A stretch of 64,000 nucleotides of DNA from Parastagonospora avenae f. sp. tritici 18332-5. Lineage: Eukaryota; Ascomycota; Dothideomycetes; Pleosporales; Phaeosphaeriaceae. The notes under the pieces are model-generated. The model saw only the letters and a list, made by a program, of their open reading frames with translations, searched no databases and had not been told where the DNA came from. The position numbers and the translations under genes were made by a program. Positions 51,572-61,164 of the stretch are shown here, piece after piece (within the stretch, counting starts at the first letter, position 1; every line of letters starts with the position of its first letter). Where the stretch lies: assembly GCA_022559985.1 (NCBI GenBank), contig JAFJTR010000016.1, positions 248,001 to 312,000 of the forward strand, given 5' to 3'.

Positions 51572-53114
51572 TTGGAAATCGAGGTCGTTATGGTGGATAG
51601 TGAAGGTCTCTGGCTCAGAAGAGCGGAAGACGGCCTGTGAGAAGATGATGTCGAAGAACACCTGATTTCCTCGCACCGTGTAATACTCACCATCCATCTC
51701 CGAATCTTCAGGCTGCCTGAACTTCTTGGACATAGCTTGAAGGGCATAAGATGGAGTACTATTAGCTGCAGCTCGTTCCACAGCTTCATCAGAACCATCG
51801 TTCTTCCAGTGGTAATGTGGCCCAATAATTGGCTATCGATCCTGATCCAATCATCTCGACCATTCCAATCTTATCGAAGGAGAGAGCTTGTATAGCCGTC
51901 ATGTGATGTGCTAAAGATCGCAGGAAGTTTACGCGCTTCTTCTCAGTAGACGCGTCAGGCATGTCCGCGGTCCGATAAGCGTAGTTGGCCTTATTTGGGC
52001 GGTAGGGCTGATCGAAACAGACGTTACCGGCGTGGTTCCCTGGCAGCTTAATCATCATGATGTATGGATAGCCTAGGGTGTTGTTGGGGGTGGAATCGAA
52101 GCTAATGATCTCTGGTACTGGAGCTGAGGTGTTCTTTCGGATATGTTCGATGAGCTGTACCTCTCGATTCATCATATATGCATCTTCTTGTGTCCAATGA
52201 AAGGTAGTTCCATGCACTGGGACACGCACCACGTATTGCGTGATAGTTGCTCCGTCTCGAACAATGTCTACCATTGCTGCGAAGTTCCACGAGCCTTTAG
52301 TGCGGTGCACTTGTACGACCTTGTCTGAAGGGAGGATGGACCTGCACTGAGATCGTACAAGAGTCTGGAATTTAATGTCACGGATCGCCTCAATAACATC
52401 GAACTCGCAACTAGGATACTGGTCGCACACGTCTTCATCCTCATCCTCATCATCGTTGTCTCCTTCATCATTCTCCTCGTTCGTCTCGTTGGCTTCATCC
52501 TTGGGTGTCACCTTGGTAGTCGGCTTGCTTCCAGAGAGTTTTGAAAACTTGGCCCTGATGCGCTTGCCCCACTGGCGAACTTTCTCCATCTTCGATGTTT
52601 TGGCAGGCATGTAGTCCTTACCAGCGGTGCTCGCTGGGCCCAGTGTAGAACGAAGATCGAGCGCAGAATCAGCACGCAGTATTGGGTGGTCCTCTTGAAT
52701 ATTGTACGGATGTAGCGCAATGTCTTTCTCTGTTACAGCGGTGTAATCGGAGACCGAGTCTTTATATCCTCCACTGCCGCAGGTCTGCTTTACGACTGGG
52801 TTTTTCGCAGCATGGTGTTCTTGTGTAAAGTTGTCTTTGTCGGTCTCGAAACCAGGAACTCCGAAACTTGCCCCACAGTCGGATACGGAGAGGGATGGGA
52901 ACGTCGAGGTGGCGGGCGAGGAGGTGGCGCTAGAGATAGATGAATCTTTAGATGGCGGCTGGATAACTTCATGGGAAGCCTGATGCGATGCCTTCCGACG
53001 AACAAATGAAACTTTCGCTGTCAACGTTCCAACGAAAGACTTGCTGGCACGGACTGCTTTGCGTGCTGACTTCTTGAGCGATTCCTGCGAGTGAGCTTGG
53101 CGGGACTTAATCAT
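51572..53114 (-). pseudogene. APH-family phosphotransferase-like gene, frameshifted and 3'-truncated
   Basis: The frame from ATG 53114 runs 441 codons to a stop at 51789. The N-terminal 240 residues are Ser/Lys-rich and end in an acidic run (NDDEDEDEDVC). The kinase-like domain follows: YVVRVPVHGT, YMMNREVQLIEHIRKNTSAPVPEI, LGYPYIMMIKLPGNH and MVEMIGSGSIANYW. Fungal relatives continue from here with a (G/P)-x-Y-Y-x-W-K-N segment. That sequence is present but one frame over (HYHWKNDG...), so a single extra base near 51823-51830 shifts the frame. The shifted frame then reads EPETFTIHHNDLDFQ, the catalytic HxD region (HND), after which family similarity ends abruptly at 51572, before the expected metal-binding IDWD. 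Non-functional as written unless the extra base is a sequencing error. Confidence 0.65.
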
Positions 53115-54836
53115 GTCTGGCGTAATTGTTGTTTGTGTTTATATACTAGTGTTTGCCTAGAATGACGAGAGTTCAAAGGCACACTTTTTGTTCTTCGGTG
53201 CTTGTGTGTTACTGACGGTTTTGTGATAGCAAAGAAGAGCCTACTTGAGTAATTTGAGTCCAGGGTTATGAGTATAGTGGAGTAGGAATCGCAGTAATGA
53301 GACTATCTTATAATTGGAGGGCCCCCGAGTAGGGACGAGCCTAGAGCTACTCGGGAAAATCATCACAATGTTTCACTGCCGCACAATGAGCTGAGATCGG
53401 CTATTGGCCGCGCTGCCTTGTCGTGCTGCTAAAAGCCATAGGAATCGCCGTTCGCCCAGGCAACTGTGTTGTCATATTAAAAAACGACATAAAAATGCTT
53501 CAGGCTAGGGTGATGCAGCGCATGATTGGCTCAATATTGAACCTTGTAGCAAGATCCAAGGTCTCACCCGTCAGGGGGCATGTGGGTCGCATTTGAGGAT
53601 GGACCTCGATGAGGCTATCGAGGAGGTTGTTGTCCCAGATAATGGTGGCCGTTACTAAATTCGTACTGGCTGTACTGATTAAGTGTCCCTATCGCTACTC
53701 ACTGTCTTGAGAGACCACAGAAAATTGAGGCGCTACCATGGTGATCTACACTGCTAAGTTTCACTCATCGTTCACAAGCTAGTGGCAAGATTTTACAGGA
53801 ATGTGAATTATCATCCGCGACAGGCGGGCCGTAGATCATTCATCCACGGTCGCCGTTGTAGCTATAGAGCCTGACCATCCCCTCTTCCTCGAGCTTCTAC
53901 CCCACCACCACCTCAGCACCCGCTACCACAAATCACCTCCACCCTCGTTCTGCAATCAAAGAAACAGCAAGTCGCGCCAATACTGGCCATACCAACCGCA
54001 GATACCTCAACCTAACCAAGTAGCTGTTCCGAACATTATTGACCAACCATGGGCAGGGCTCTCTTTGGAAAGTATAAGCGCAAGTCAAGCAAGACGGAGA
54101 AGGATAACGACTCGAAAGAGATCCATCGTATATTCGAAAGCCATACTCTGAAAAGCTGCATGATGATCTGGAAGAGATTACGAATCTAGCAATAGGAAAT
54201 TTGCTAGTCAATTCAATCTAGGGTAAGCAGATTGATTGATGAGATTGATGAGATTGATAAGAATAAAGGTAGGGCAGGGAAGAGTAAAAGAGAGAAAGGA
54301 GAGAGGGGATGGGGGATGCACTTGATATCACGTGACATGCTCACGTGATCAATCATGTGATCAATGATGTATCCCAGGGTGGCTAGAGTCTTAGCTCAGG
54401 GTCTAGAGGCCCCTTTCAATTTAAGCGAGCCAGTCAATCTACGTCAATCAAGCCAACCTAATCTAGCTCAAGATACCTACCAATCTTATCAGGCCAATCT
54501 GCCGCTAGAGTTTTAGCGCCTCAAGCCAATCCAGGGGTCCCAGATGGATTGGATTGATTGTTGACAAGTATGTACAGTAGAGACACTCTTTCCTATGTTA
54601 TCACCTTGTGGAGCCAGCAGCCTCCTCATATGCACAGTACTCGAGGTCGTTTCACGAGAAGCATCATCGCTCAGGCCAAGGGACAGGTCAAAGGTAAATC
54701 CGCATATATTCAAAATCTTTTCATGGGCGCATATAAAAGTTGGAAGATATTGGATGAGGTAAACTTGTTTATTCGTAAGGTCATATCCATCGTGTTCCCC
54801 GAAGCTTGCCGTATCGGCATAATTGGTCTAGCATTC
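53115..54836. other. 1.7-kb gene-free stretch with short repeats
   Basis: No supported gene. Bases 54226-54560 are crowded with GATTGAT/CAATC words, two TCACGTGA octamers, and an 8-bp inverted repeat (CCAATCCA / TGGATTGG at 54526-54552). Confidence 0.5.
54226..54560. repeat. Cluster of TTGAT/CAATC words and TCACGTGA octamers
   Basis: GATTGATGA-type 9-bp units repeat from about 54233. TCACGTGA occurs at 54328-54335 and 54341-54348. CAATC words recur to 54530, then TGGATTGGATTGATTG follows on the opposite sense. No coding capacity was recognised. Confidence 0.55.
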
Positions 54837-56003
54837 TCAACGTCCGTTGCCGTTGTATGCCAAGTAGTTCTTGCTAAGCAATGCGCCGGAGAGCGTGTTC
54901 TTGGTACTCAACTCCTGGATGCGCTCGCACAGAGCCTTTGGATTGCGGGACCCCTCGAGGCCGAGCAGATAGGCACCGAGACCCGTGATGTGTGGAGTAG
55001 CCATGGAGGTTCCCGAAATGGTGTTTGTATCCGTGTCGCTGTCCTTCCAGGCCGAGGTGATGTTAGTTCCTGGGGCGAAGATGTCGACGAGAAGGCCGAA
55101 GTTGGAGTAGCTAGCTTTAGCGTCGTTCTTGTCGGATGCACCGACCGTACAGACATCCGGTGCAGATGCAGGTGATGATGTGATGGTCGGGAGACCCGAG
55201 TTGCCGGCCGCGACAGCCAAAAAGAGACCTTGCTTGACAGCTTCAGTGACGGCAGCATTGGTCATGGGTGAGAAGAGCCCGCCGAGGGAGAGATTGGCGA
55301 CAGCCTTGCCAATGCGACCCTTGGATTGAGCATCCTTGACGGCATAGTCGATACCGGCCAGCACACCAGCGTTAGAGCCGCTTCCTTCCGCACCAAGTAC
55401 CTTCACAGCGATAAGGTTAGTCTTCTTGGCTACGCCATACGAAGTTCCACCCGTGGTGCCAGCGACGTGAGTACCGTGACCGTTGCCATCGCCACCTTGC
55501 TCACCGTCAACGAAGCTAGCACCAAAGCTTGCACGACCGCCGAAGTCTTGGTGAGTGTCCCTGATGCCAGTATCAATGATGTAGGCATATGTTCCCTCGC
55601 CGGCAGAAGAGTCGTAGATGTAGCTGGTTGCACCGTTCTTGCGTGAAGAGATGCGAGCCAGGCCGTATGATGGAACATTCTCCTGGGTGACGAGAGCTGA
55701 TGTTCGGACAACGGTGTTTTGTTCTATCGATTGGATGGCACCGATGTTGGCGACGATGCTAGTCAAGTCGGGAATGCCGTCAATAGAGAAGCCTTTGAAG
55801 CCGCCGAAGTCGTACGTGTGCTTCTTAGTAGCACCGGCCCCAGCAGCAGCTGTGACCTGAGAAATGACGTCCGACAGCACACTTTGCTGATTGACACGAA
55901 CGATCCAGGAGCCCGATATGCTATCAGTCTGCCTAGTATCGAATAGGACAGGTGCAGCAAGAGCCGCAGGCACAGCCAGAAGAAGGTTGATAAGGGAAAG
56001 CAT
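54837..56003 (-). CDS. Secreted subtilisin-like serine protease (S8, proteinase K type)
   Basis: A single exon of 388 residues. Residues 1-16 form a signal peptide (MLSLINLLLAVPAALA). Residues about 31-100 are an inhibitor I9 propeptide (SWIVRVNQQSVLSDVISQV... SIEQNTVV). The mature protease starts near residue 110 (PSYGLARISSR). The catalytic triad is complete: Asp144 in YIIDTGI, His176 in GNGHGTHVAGT and Ser333 in SGTSMATPH, with oxyanion Asn268 in AAGNSG. Length and layout match extracellular alkaline proteases of plant- and insect-associated fungi. It probably degrades proteins outside the cell; regulation is not visible. Codon use looks normal for the window. Confidence 0.95.
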   Translation of the reverse strand: MLSLINLLLAVPAALAAPVLFDTRQTDSISGSWIVRVNQQSVLSDVISQVTAAAGAGATKKHTYDFGGFKGFSIDGIPDLTSIVANIGAIQSIEQNTVVRTSALVTQENVPSYGLARISSRKNGATSYIYDSSAGEGTYAYIIDTGIRDTHQDFGGRASFGASFVDGEQGGDGNGHGTHVAGTTGGTSYGVAKKTNLIAVKVLGAEGSGSNAGVLAGIDYAVKDAQSKGRIGKAVANLSLGGLFSPMTNAAVTEAVKQGLFLAVAAGNSGLPTITSSPASAPDVCTVGASDKNDAKASYSNFGLLVDIFAPGTNITSAWKDSDTDTNTISGTSMATPHITGLGAYLLGLEGSRNPKALCERIQELSTKNTLSGALLSKNYLAYNGNGR

Positions 56004-57985
56004 GATATCAGTAGTGGAGTATAGTTTGCTCCGAGAGGATTGAGTGCATCATTCACCAGGACATGTGTGGCCTCTATATAGAAAAGTCGTCGTCACTGCA
56101 CCCAGGATCTTTGAGTCCATTCGGCGGAAGGCCTTGGGATGATCGGGCGGGGATCCTGAGACGATCTTCGGGTGTGTTACCATCCCGAATCTTCATAGAT
56201 CTGGTGGCGCAGTAGCGATTGTGTTAAGTTGTGGCTCTATTCGCGGATGCTTTTGAATCTAGAATTGGTTGTCTCAGCCATGGACGAACGACAACGTCCG
56301 GAGAATAGAGTAGTTGATGTGGAGACCGTACCACAATTTACCAGCAAATCGGACTTGCAGAATTTGCTTACATAACTAAGTGAAGCCAGCAAGAGATGCA
56401 GCTACCAGCCAACCCCTCAGGGATCCACATCAAATATTCACATTCGCCCTCCATACGTTGAACGTGCGGTAGCATATGTGGCGGCTTTCCTGATTATGAT
56501 AGTCCTGAAAAAGCAATGCCACGTAGAGATAAGATCGTCTGGGTGTGAGGGTCCGAATTTCAGAGGTGGGGAATTATGGTGTAGGCTAGACGCCACACCG
56601 AGGCTGTTCGACATCATCTTACCTGGCTTGAACTTCCTTACCTAGAAGCGCAGGTAGATTTTCTTGCCAAGTTGTAAGCGCACAAGCTAAGCACGCTTGA
56701 ATCGCCCACCACTTCCAAGTTTGTAGAAAGTTACACCAAGATTAGGTTTGGCGAACCGCGGGGTAAAGACAGTCGTCTTCCGTAACAAGCAATTGTTGGT
56801 AAACAACCGCGGTAGAGATGCTCAGGACGTAACTGGTCGTAAGTCGCCTCTGTAAATCTGCACAACGCTGATGACCTTGTGAGCGTAACGAGTCCGATGT
56901 GCCCTGTATTCTTGTCTGGCAGACTCTCGTTATCGGGAACATACTTCGTACTCAGATATATATAAATATGGGCTTCACAATTGCTATTGCTTCTAGCAAG
57001 CAAAGACTCCATGAGCGAAGCACTCAATACTCGCCGAACACTTGCGGGTCGAACAATAAGAGGGCGATGGGAGACTAGAGAAGAGTAAGCTCCAACAAAG
57101 CCCCCATGACGGAGAATGAGAAAACTTAGGAGAACAAGAGAGGTACCTTCAAGAAGGTGTTCGGAATGTAGCCTCAAAGCTCGGCAAAATCTATTGCTCG
57201 ACAACCACGAAGACGCTATGTCTTGCGACATTCGAGTCGCGCGAATGATGCGATGCAGTTCCAGGAGCGTAGTATTTGTTCGCCATTTCTCTCTCTAAGA
57301 AGCATAGTGGTTTCCTTACCCGCACAGCCTCTATCTCCATATCCATACTTCTTTGCGTTTTCTATCACCCAGCGCTGGGCAGGTCTAGAATGTGTGAAGT
57401 CTTCTTGTGGCTGGTGCAGCAGCCATGTCCAAGAGGAGTTGCAACCAACGTAGCCATATCATAAGCTTCTCTCGATGCCCTATGATATGCTAATATGTGA
57501 TCGGTGCATAAAAAAGGTACGCCAGAATCGCTCAATATCGGTCGTGAGTTGAGGCGATAATAGATATGGAGTGAGGTGTTATGTGGAAGCAAGTCTGGTG
57601 TTCTTACCAAACGACTTGTTGACCCTGGAGCTATCCTCGGACGCACGGGCCATCTCCGACTTGGTCCCGGCAACATCGTCCAGTTGATCAACCTACCTGG
57701 GTATCTTCAGCATGATCGTCAACGACTCATCTATGAAAAGCGATCATCTAAGGACTATTGGGCCACGGCATACATGCATATAGTCGCCGGTAACACTCTC
57801 GCCGTGCACCGCGATACCGCAGAATGCAGACGCCTCTGCGGGTTAACTCGGGACAAGCCCGCAGAGCTCCGCTATATACGAAGAGGCGTTCGAAAGGTAT
57901 ACGGGACCAGCAAAAGATCAATAGAGATGCGCTATAAGAACAGATACTGTCTTGAGGGTGCCTTGCATGTGTACTCTCAACACCT
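56004..57985. other. 2-kb divergent intergenic region
   Basis: Between the protease gene (minus) and the next plus-strand gene. A frame of 137 codons at 57576-57989 overlaps the start of the following gene but has no recognisable content. No gene assigned. Confidence 0.45.
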
Positions 57986-58799
57986 ATGAAGACCCTCATC
58001 GCCGTATCGACTGCAGCAGCGCTTGCTGCAACAGGCATATATCACCTCATCAATATTCGCACCGCCACACATAATGTCCCAGTTCGCCAGATTATCAGCA
58101 GCGATCGCATTACAGACTCTCTCGCACAGTCCAAAGCTGTCAAGATCGTAAACCCCTACGATCACGTGCTAATTCACGACACGCGAAATATCACAATACG
58201 CGTCCCAGAGACGCTGTCAGATGAGGAGATCCTAGCACACTTCGTCAAGGGCTTCTTCGGTGGTTGTGTGTTTGGGCTAGAACGCGGTCTCTTGATAGCA
58301 ACGAAGAAAGAGATAACACACTTCGAAGGTATGAAAAGTTCCTGGGTCGTCGCGCGAACTTGATTCCTAACACGCGAAAGCCCTAAGCAACACTCCCGTC
58401 TCATCGCATGTCTGGTCGAACACAGAGCTATCTGCTCATAAGCTTCCACCGCCTCATGCCCTTCTCTTCGGTGCATTTCGAGTAGTCGATTATCAGGTCA
58501 GAAGCAGTACGAACCAGCAGCCGCAATCAGGGGCGTATAGCTATATCGACTTTGCGTTCGGCTCTGACGACGGCTTCATTGCTGGCGTTCACCGATTCTC
58601 GATGACCAGCGCAAATGATGAAGTACAAAGCGAGGATGATCGTGATAGCACGAAAACTGTAACAATCGAGTTCGCGCATTCAGGATGCAACCCGAAAGAG
58701 AACAAGCCGCTGAAGCCAGACGTCCTTCAGACACTGCATTTGTGGTATGCGATGTTGCTGTTCAGAGAAGGAGTGGCAGAAGTGTTGAAGGCGCAGTAG
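57986..58799 (+). CDS. Unknown protein with N-terminal membrane anchor
   Basis: Exons 57986-58328 and 58381-58799 (52-nt intron, GTATGA donor, CTAAC branch, GAAAG acceptor) give 253 residues. MKTLIAVSTAAALAATGIYHLINI is one N-terminal hydrophobic helix, either an anchor or a weak mitochondrial or secretory signal. The rest is soluble: KAVKIVNPYDHVLIHDTRNITIRVPETLSDEEILAHFVKGFFGGCVFGLERGLL, then, after the splice, PPHALLFGAFRVVDYQ, YSYIDFAFGSDDGFIAGVHRFSM, and a C-terminal helix LHLWYAMLLFREGVAEVL. It looks like a conserved fungal family of unknown function; I recognise no catalytic motif. The clean splice and the continued coding pattern on both sides make the gene real. Confidence 0.75.
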
Positions 58800-59109
58800 C
58801 TATGGCATAACATGCATCTTGCACTTCCTAGCTCACCATGAGGTTCCAGAAATTCTCCTCACGGTATTTCAGAGATGTGCCATCTTAAAATTGGTTTTGC
58901 CCATGTTCCTTGCAACATTGCCGTCGCACCATGTTCCAGGATTTGATCCCTACCGTAGCCCACAGCACGCGCATCTGACGTCACATCCATCATCACTCCG
59001 CAACTTTCCCTCTCAAGCAACCACAGGTGTAGCCAGCAACCATGTCGCGTCTTAACCTCCCCTCCCTACCAATACTCCTCGACTTCACACAACAAAGTCC
59101 ACATTCGCA

Positions 59110-59817
59110 ATGCCGCCCAAAAAGCTAAACCGCACAACATCCCAGCAAGAGATCCCCTCCGCCGAACTCGAAAAAATCGCCCAAAAAGGCGACTCTCCAC
59201 AGACAAAACTCCAGGAAGCAGCCGCCGCCGCCGAACAAGCCCTCGCAGCGCAGAAAACAGCTTCGTCGCTCCGGCAAGCTGCGGCGACGTTGAAGGACCC
59301 GGCCAAACGGGAACAGTACCTCACAGACGCGTATAACAAGGAAATCGAAGCCCATGGGAATTCCAAGAAAGCGCGCGTGCTTACGTCGGGCGCGTTCCAG
59401 GGCGGCGTGGGTGGCGCGGGTATAGGAGCTGCGACGGCTGCGGGTCTAGGCACGGTGGTGGGCACGCTTGTTGGCACTGTGACTGCGATACCCGCGACGG
59501 CGGTTGGGGGGTTGGCTGGTGTCGCTACAGGAGCTGTGCATGGGCCGTGGATTAAGTTAGGCAAGATTGGGAAGGATGGGAGGATGGGCGATGGGAAAGA
59601 AAAGACTGAGAAGGGACCCGAGATGGCTGAAGACCCGGGCGAGGATGAGGATATGGTGCCGAACCCGGAAGTGTTGAGGCAGGCGGCGGGGAAGATTGGG
59701 AATATGAATGGTGGTAGTGGTGAGGAGAAGGACGCGGACAAAGAGAATAAAGAGCCAAAGGAGAAGAAGAAACCGAGGAAATTGGAAGTCAGAGGTAAAC
59801 AGGCACAAGCTGCCTGA
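59110..59817 (+). CDS. Ala/Gly-rich protein with glycine-zipper hydrophobic segment
   Basis: A single exon of 235 residues. The N-terminal 90 residues are Ala/Gln/Lys-rich and helical (EIPSAELEKIAQKGD... AAAAAEQALAAQKTASSLRQAAATL). A central glycine-zipper stretch of about 50 residues (GGVGGAGIGAATAAGLGTVVGTLVGTVTAIPATAVGGLAG) could insert in membrane as a hairpin. The C-terminal 90 residues are highly charged (Glu/Lys/Asp) and end with a basic KKPRK patch. Conserved fungal proteins with this layout are hypothetical. No enzymatic motif is visible. Confidence 0.7.
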   Translation: MPPKKLNRTTSQQEIPSAELEKIAQKGDSPQTKLQEAAAAAEQALAAQKTASSLRQAAATLKDPAKREQYLTDAYNKEIEAHGNSKKARVLTSGAFQGGVGGAGIGAATAAGLGTVVGTLVGTVTAIPATAVGGLAGVATGAVHGPWIKLGKIGKDGRMGDGKEKTEKGPEMAEDPGEDEDMVPNPEVLRQAAGKIGNMNGGSGEEKDADKENKEPKEKKKPRKLEVRGKQAQAA

Positions 59818-60015
59818 TACGACTGTTCGCTGGCTCAAGATTGACGATCTCATCTGCATTCATCAGGTCTGTTCTTAGCGTCGCATTCCATTAAAAGCAT
59901 CTCACGACTTCAAAGAATATAGGTATGACTAACCAACCTCTATACCTTCAAGTCTCCAGCAATGCAATATTGCTACTCATTCCAACCAGCGCACCCTCAC
60001 CCCTTTCCTCATCTC

Positions 60016-60634
60016 CTACGTCTCCTTAACAACCCGCCTCCACCAAAGCACCCCCGTATACCCTCCCCCCCTCTCACTCCCAATCCTCAAAAGCGTCTCC
60101 CCGCCCTCCTCAATCACCGTGAAATTCCTCCTCTGATTCTGGCCCTTCCAACTCGGCACATTCGCCACCGTCAACGGGCCATGGAAAACCTGGCCGTGCG
60201 TGAGATTCGCGGGAATCGCATCGCTCAGCCTCAACGGGCCCGCGTAGCCGATACTATGCTTCCCGACGAGCGCCCAGTCGGCGTCCGTGTCGTTGGCTTG
60301 GAAGGGGAAGATGAGTTGGGGCGGGCGCAGGTTGGGCTCGGTGGCGGTGATGGTCGCGGACATCCAGCCCGTGGAGGTGTAGATTAAGATGCCGATGGGG
60401 GCGGTGCCGTATGCGGCATCGGGGATAGGGACGCCATTGAGTGCGCTGGGCGGTCAGTCATGTCTTGCTCGCGGGCGGATCAGAGACAAACCTCGTGGTG
60501 TTGATGAGCGTGTAAGTACCCGCAAGAGCACCCAGGATCTCAGTTTCTGTGTAGTTCTTCTGCGGGTATGGATTGCTGCTTGGTCGGGCGGCGGCGAGGG
60601 ATGCGCAAGCTAGGAGCAGGTTTTGGAGTATCAT
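60016..60634 (-). CDS. Secreted lipocalin-like (Lipocalin_5) protein
   Basis: Exons 60634-60492 and 60445-60016 with a 46-nt intron (GTTTGT donor, CCCAG acceptor) give 190 residues. MILQNLLLACASLAAA is a signal peptide. The mature part begins with a Pro/Asn-rich linker and GALAGTYTLINTTSALNGVP, then GILIYTSTGWMSATITAT, the strand pair that defines the Lipocalin_5 fold. LIFPFQANDTDADWALVGKHSIGYAGPLRL and HGPLTVANVPSWKGQNQRRNF follow, and the protein ends shortly after GVLWWRRV. NxT glycosylation sites occur (NYT, NTT, NDT, NLT, NFT). Fungal members are secreted or vacuolar proteins with little-known ligands; some sit beside biosynthetic genes. Here its neighbour is an alpha-glucosidase transcribed in the same direction upstream. 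Confidence 0.82.
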
Positions 60635-61164
60635 GATTGCTTGTGTGTGGCTTCACAGTGTCCAATTCCTTCTTGAAACGAACGACAATGTCTGAGAGAA
60701 AGAGGCAATAACGACCCTCCGTACCCATCCTACCCGGCGAATCCCCGCGCCTTTATCCATCCCCCATCGGACATTCCATCGGACATTCCATATACCTCAT
60801 CGACATAAGAGCGAGCGTGCGGTGCACAAAAGGCATTGGGCAAGCCCGAGTACCAGGCTTGGTTTACCAGGGGCAAGACATTCCAAGATACTGGGTAAGG
60901 GAAAAACTACCATGTTTCCGGTGTGTCCAAGACACGTGCTGACAGCTGCACTGCCTCGATGTGCGGGGATGCCTAGACCTGGGGTAGGGCCGAGTGCTGC
61001 ATCTGGTCAAGTACGTTTCTCGGGTAAATAAAGGAAGTTTCAGGTACCGAATGGGCGTTCGTCCTCACTTCGCAAGCGTTCACGATGTATGCAGAGTAAG
61101 GATTACTAAAGATTCGCAATGCAGGATTTATGCTCTTGATTTTTCTGCATGTGAGACGCAGCGA
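60635..61164. promoter_or_regulatory. Intergenic region between GH31 and lipocalin-like genes
   Basis: 530 bp holding the 3' flank of the GH31 gene and the lipocalin-like promoter, including a 12-bp tandem repeat. No gene was seen. Confidence 0.45.
60764..60787. repeat. 12-bp perfect tandem repeat in lipocalin promoter
   Basis: CCATCGGACATT occurs twice in tandem about 130 bp upstream of the lipocalin-like start codon. This could be a binding site duplicated by slippage; no factor is assigned. Confidence 0.8.

Noticed and set aside
57576..57989. 137-codon plus-strand frame overlapping the start of the next gene
   Set aside because: It ends inside the first codons of the better supported gene at 57986 in another frame and shows no known motif.
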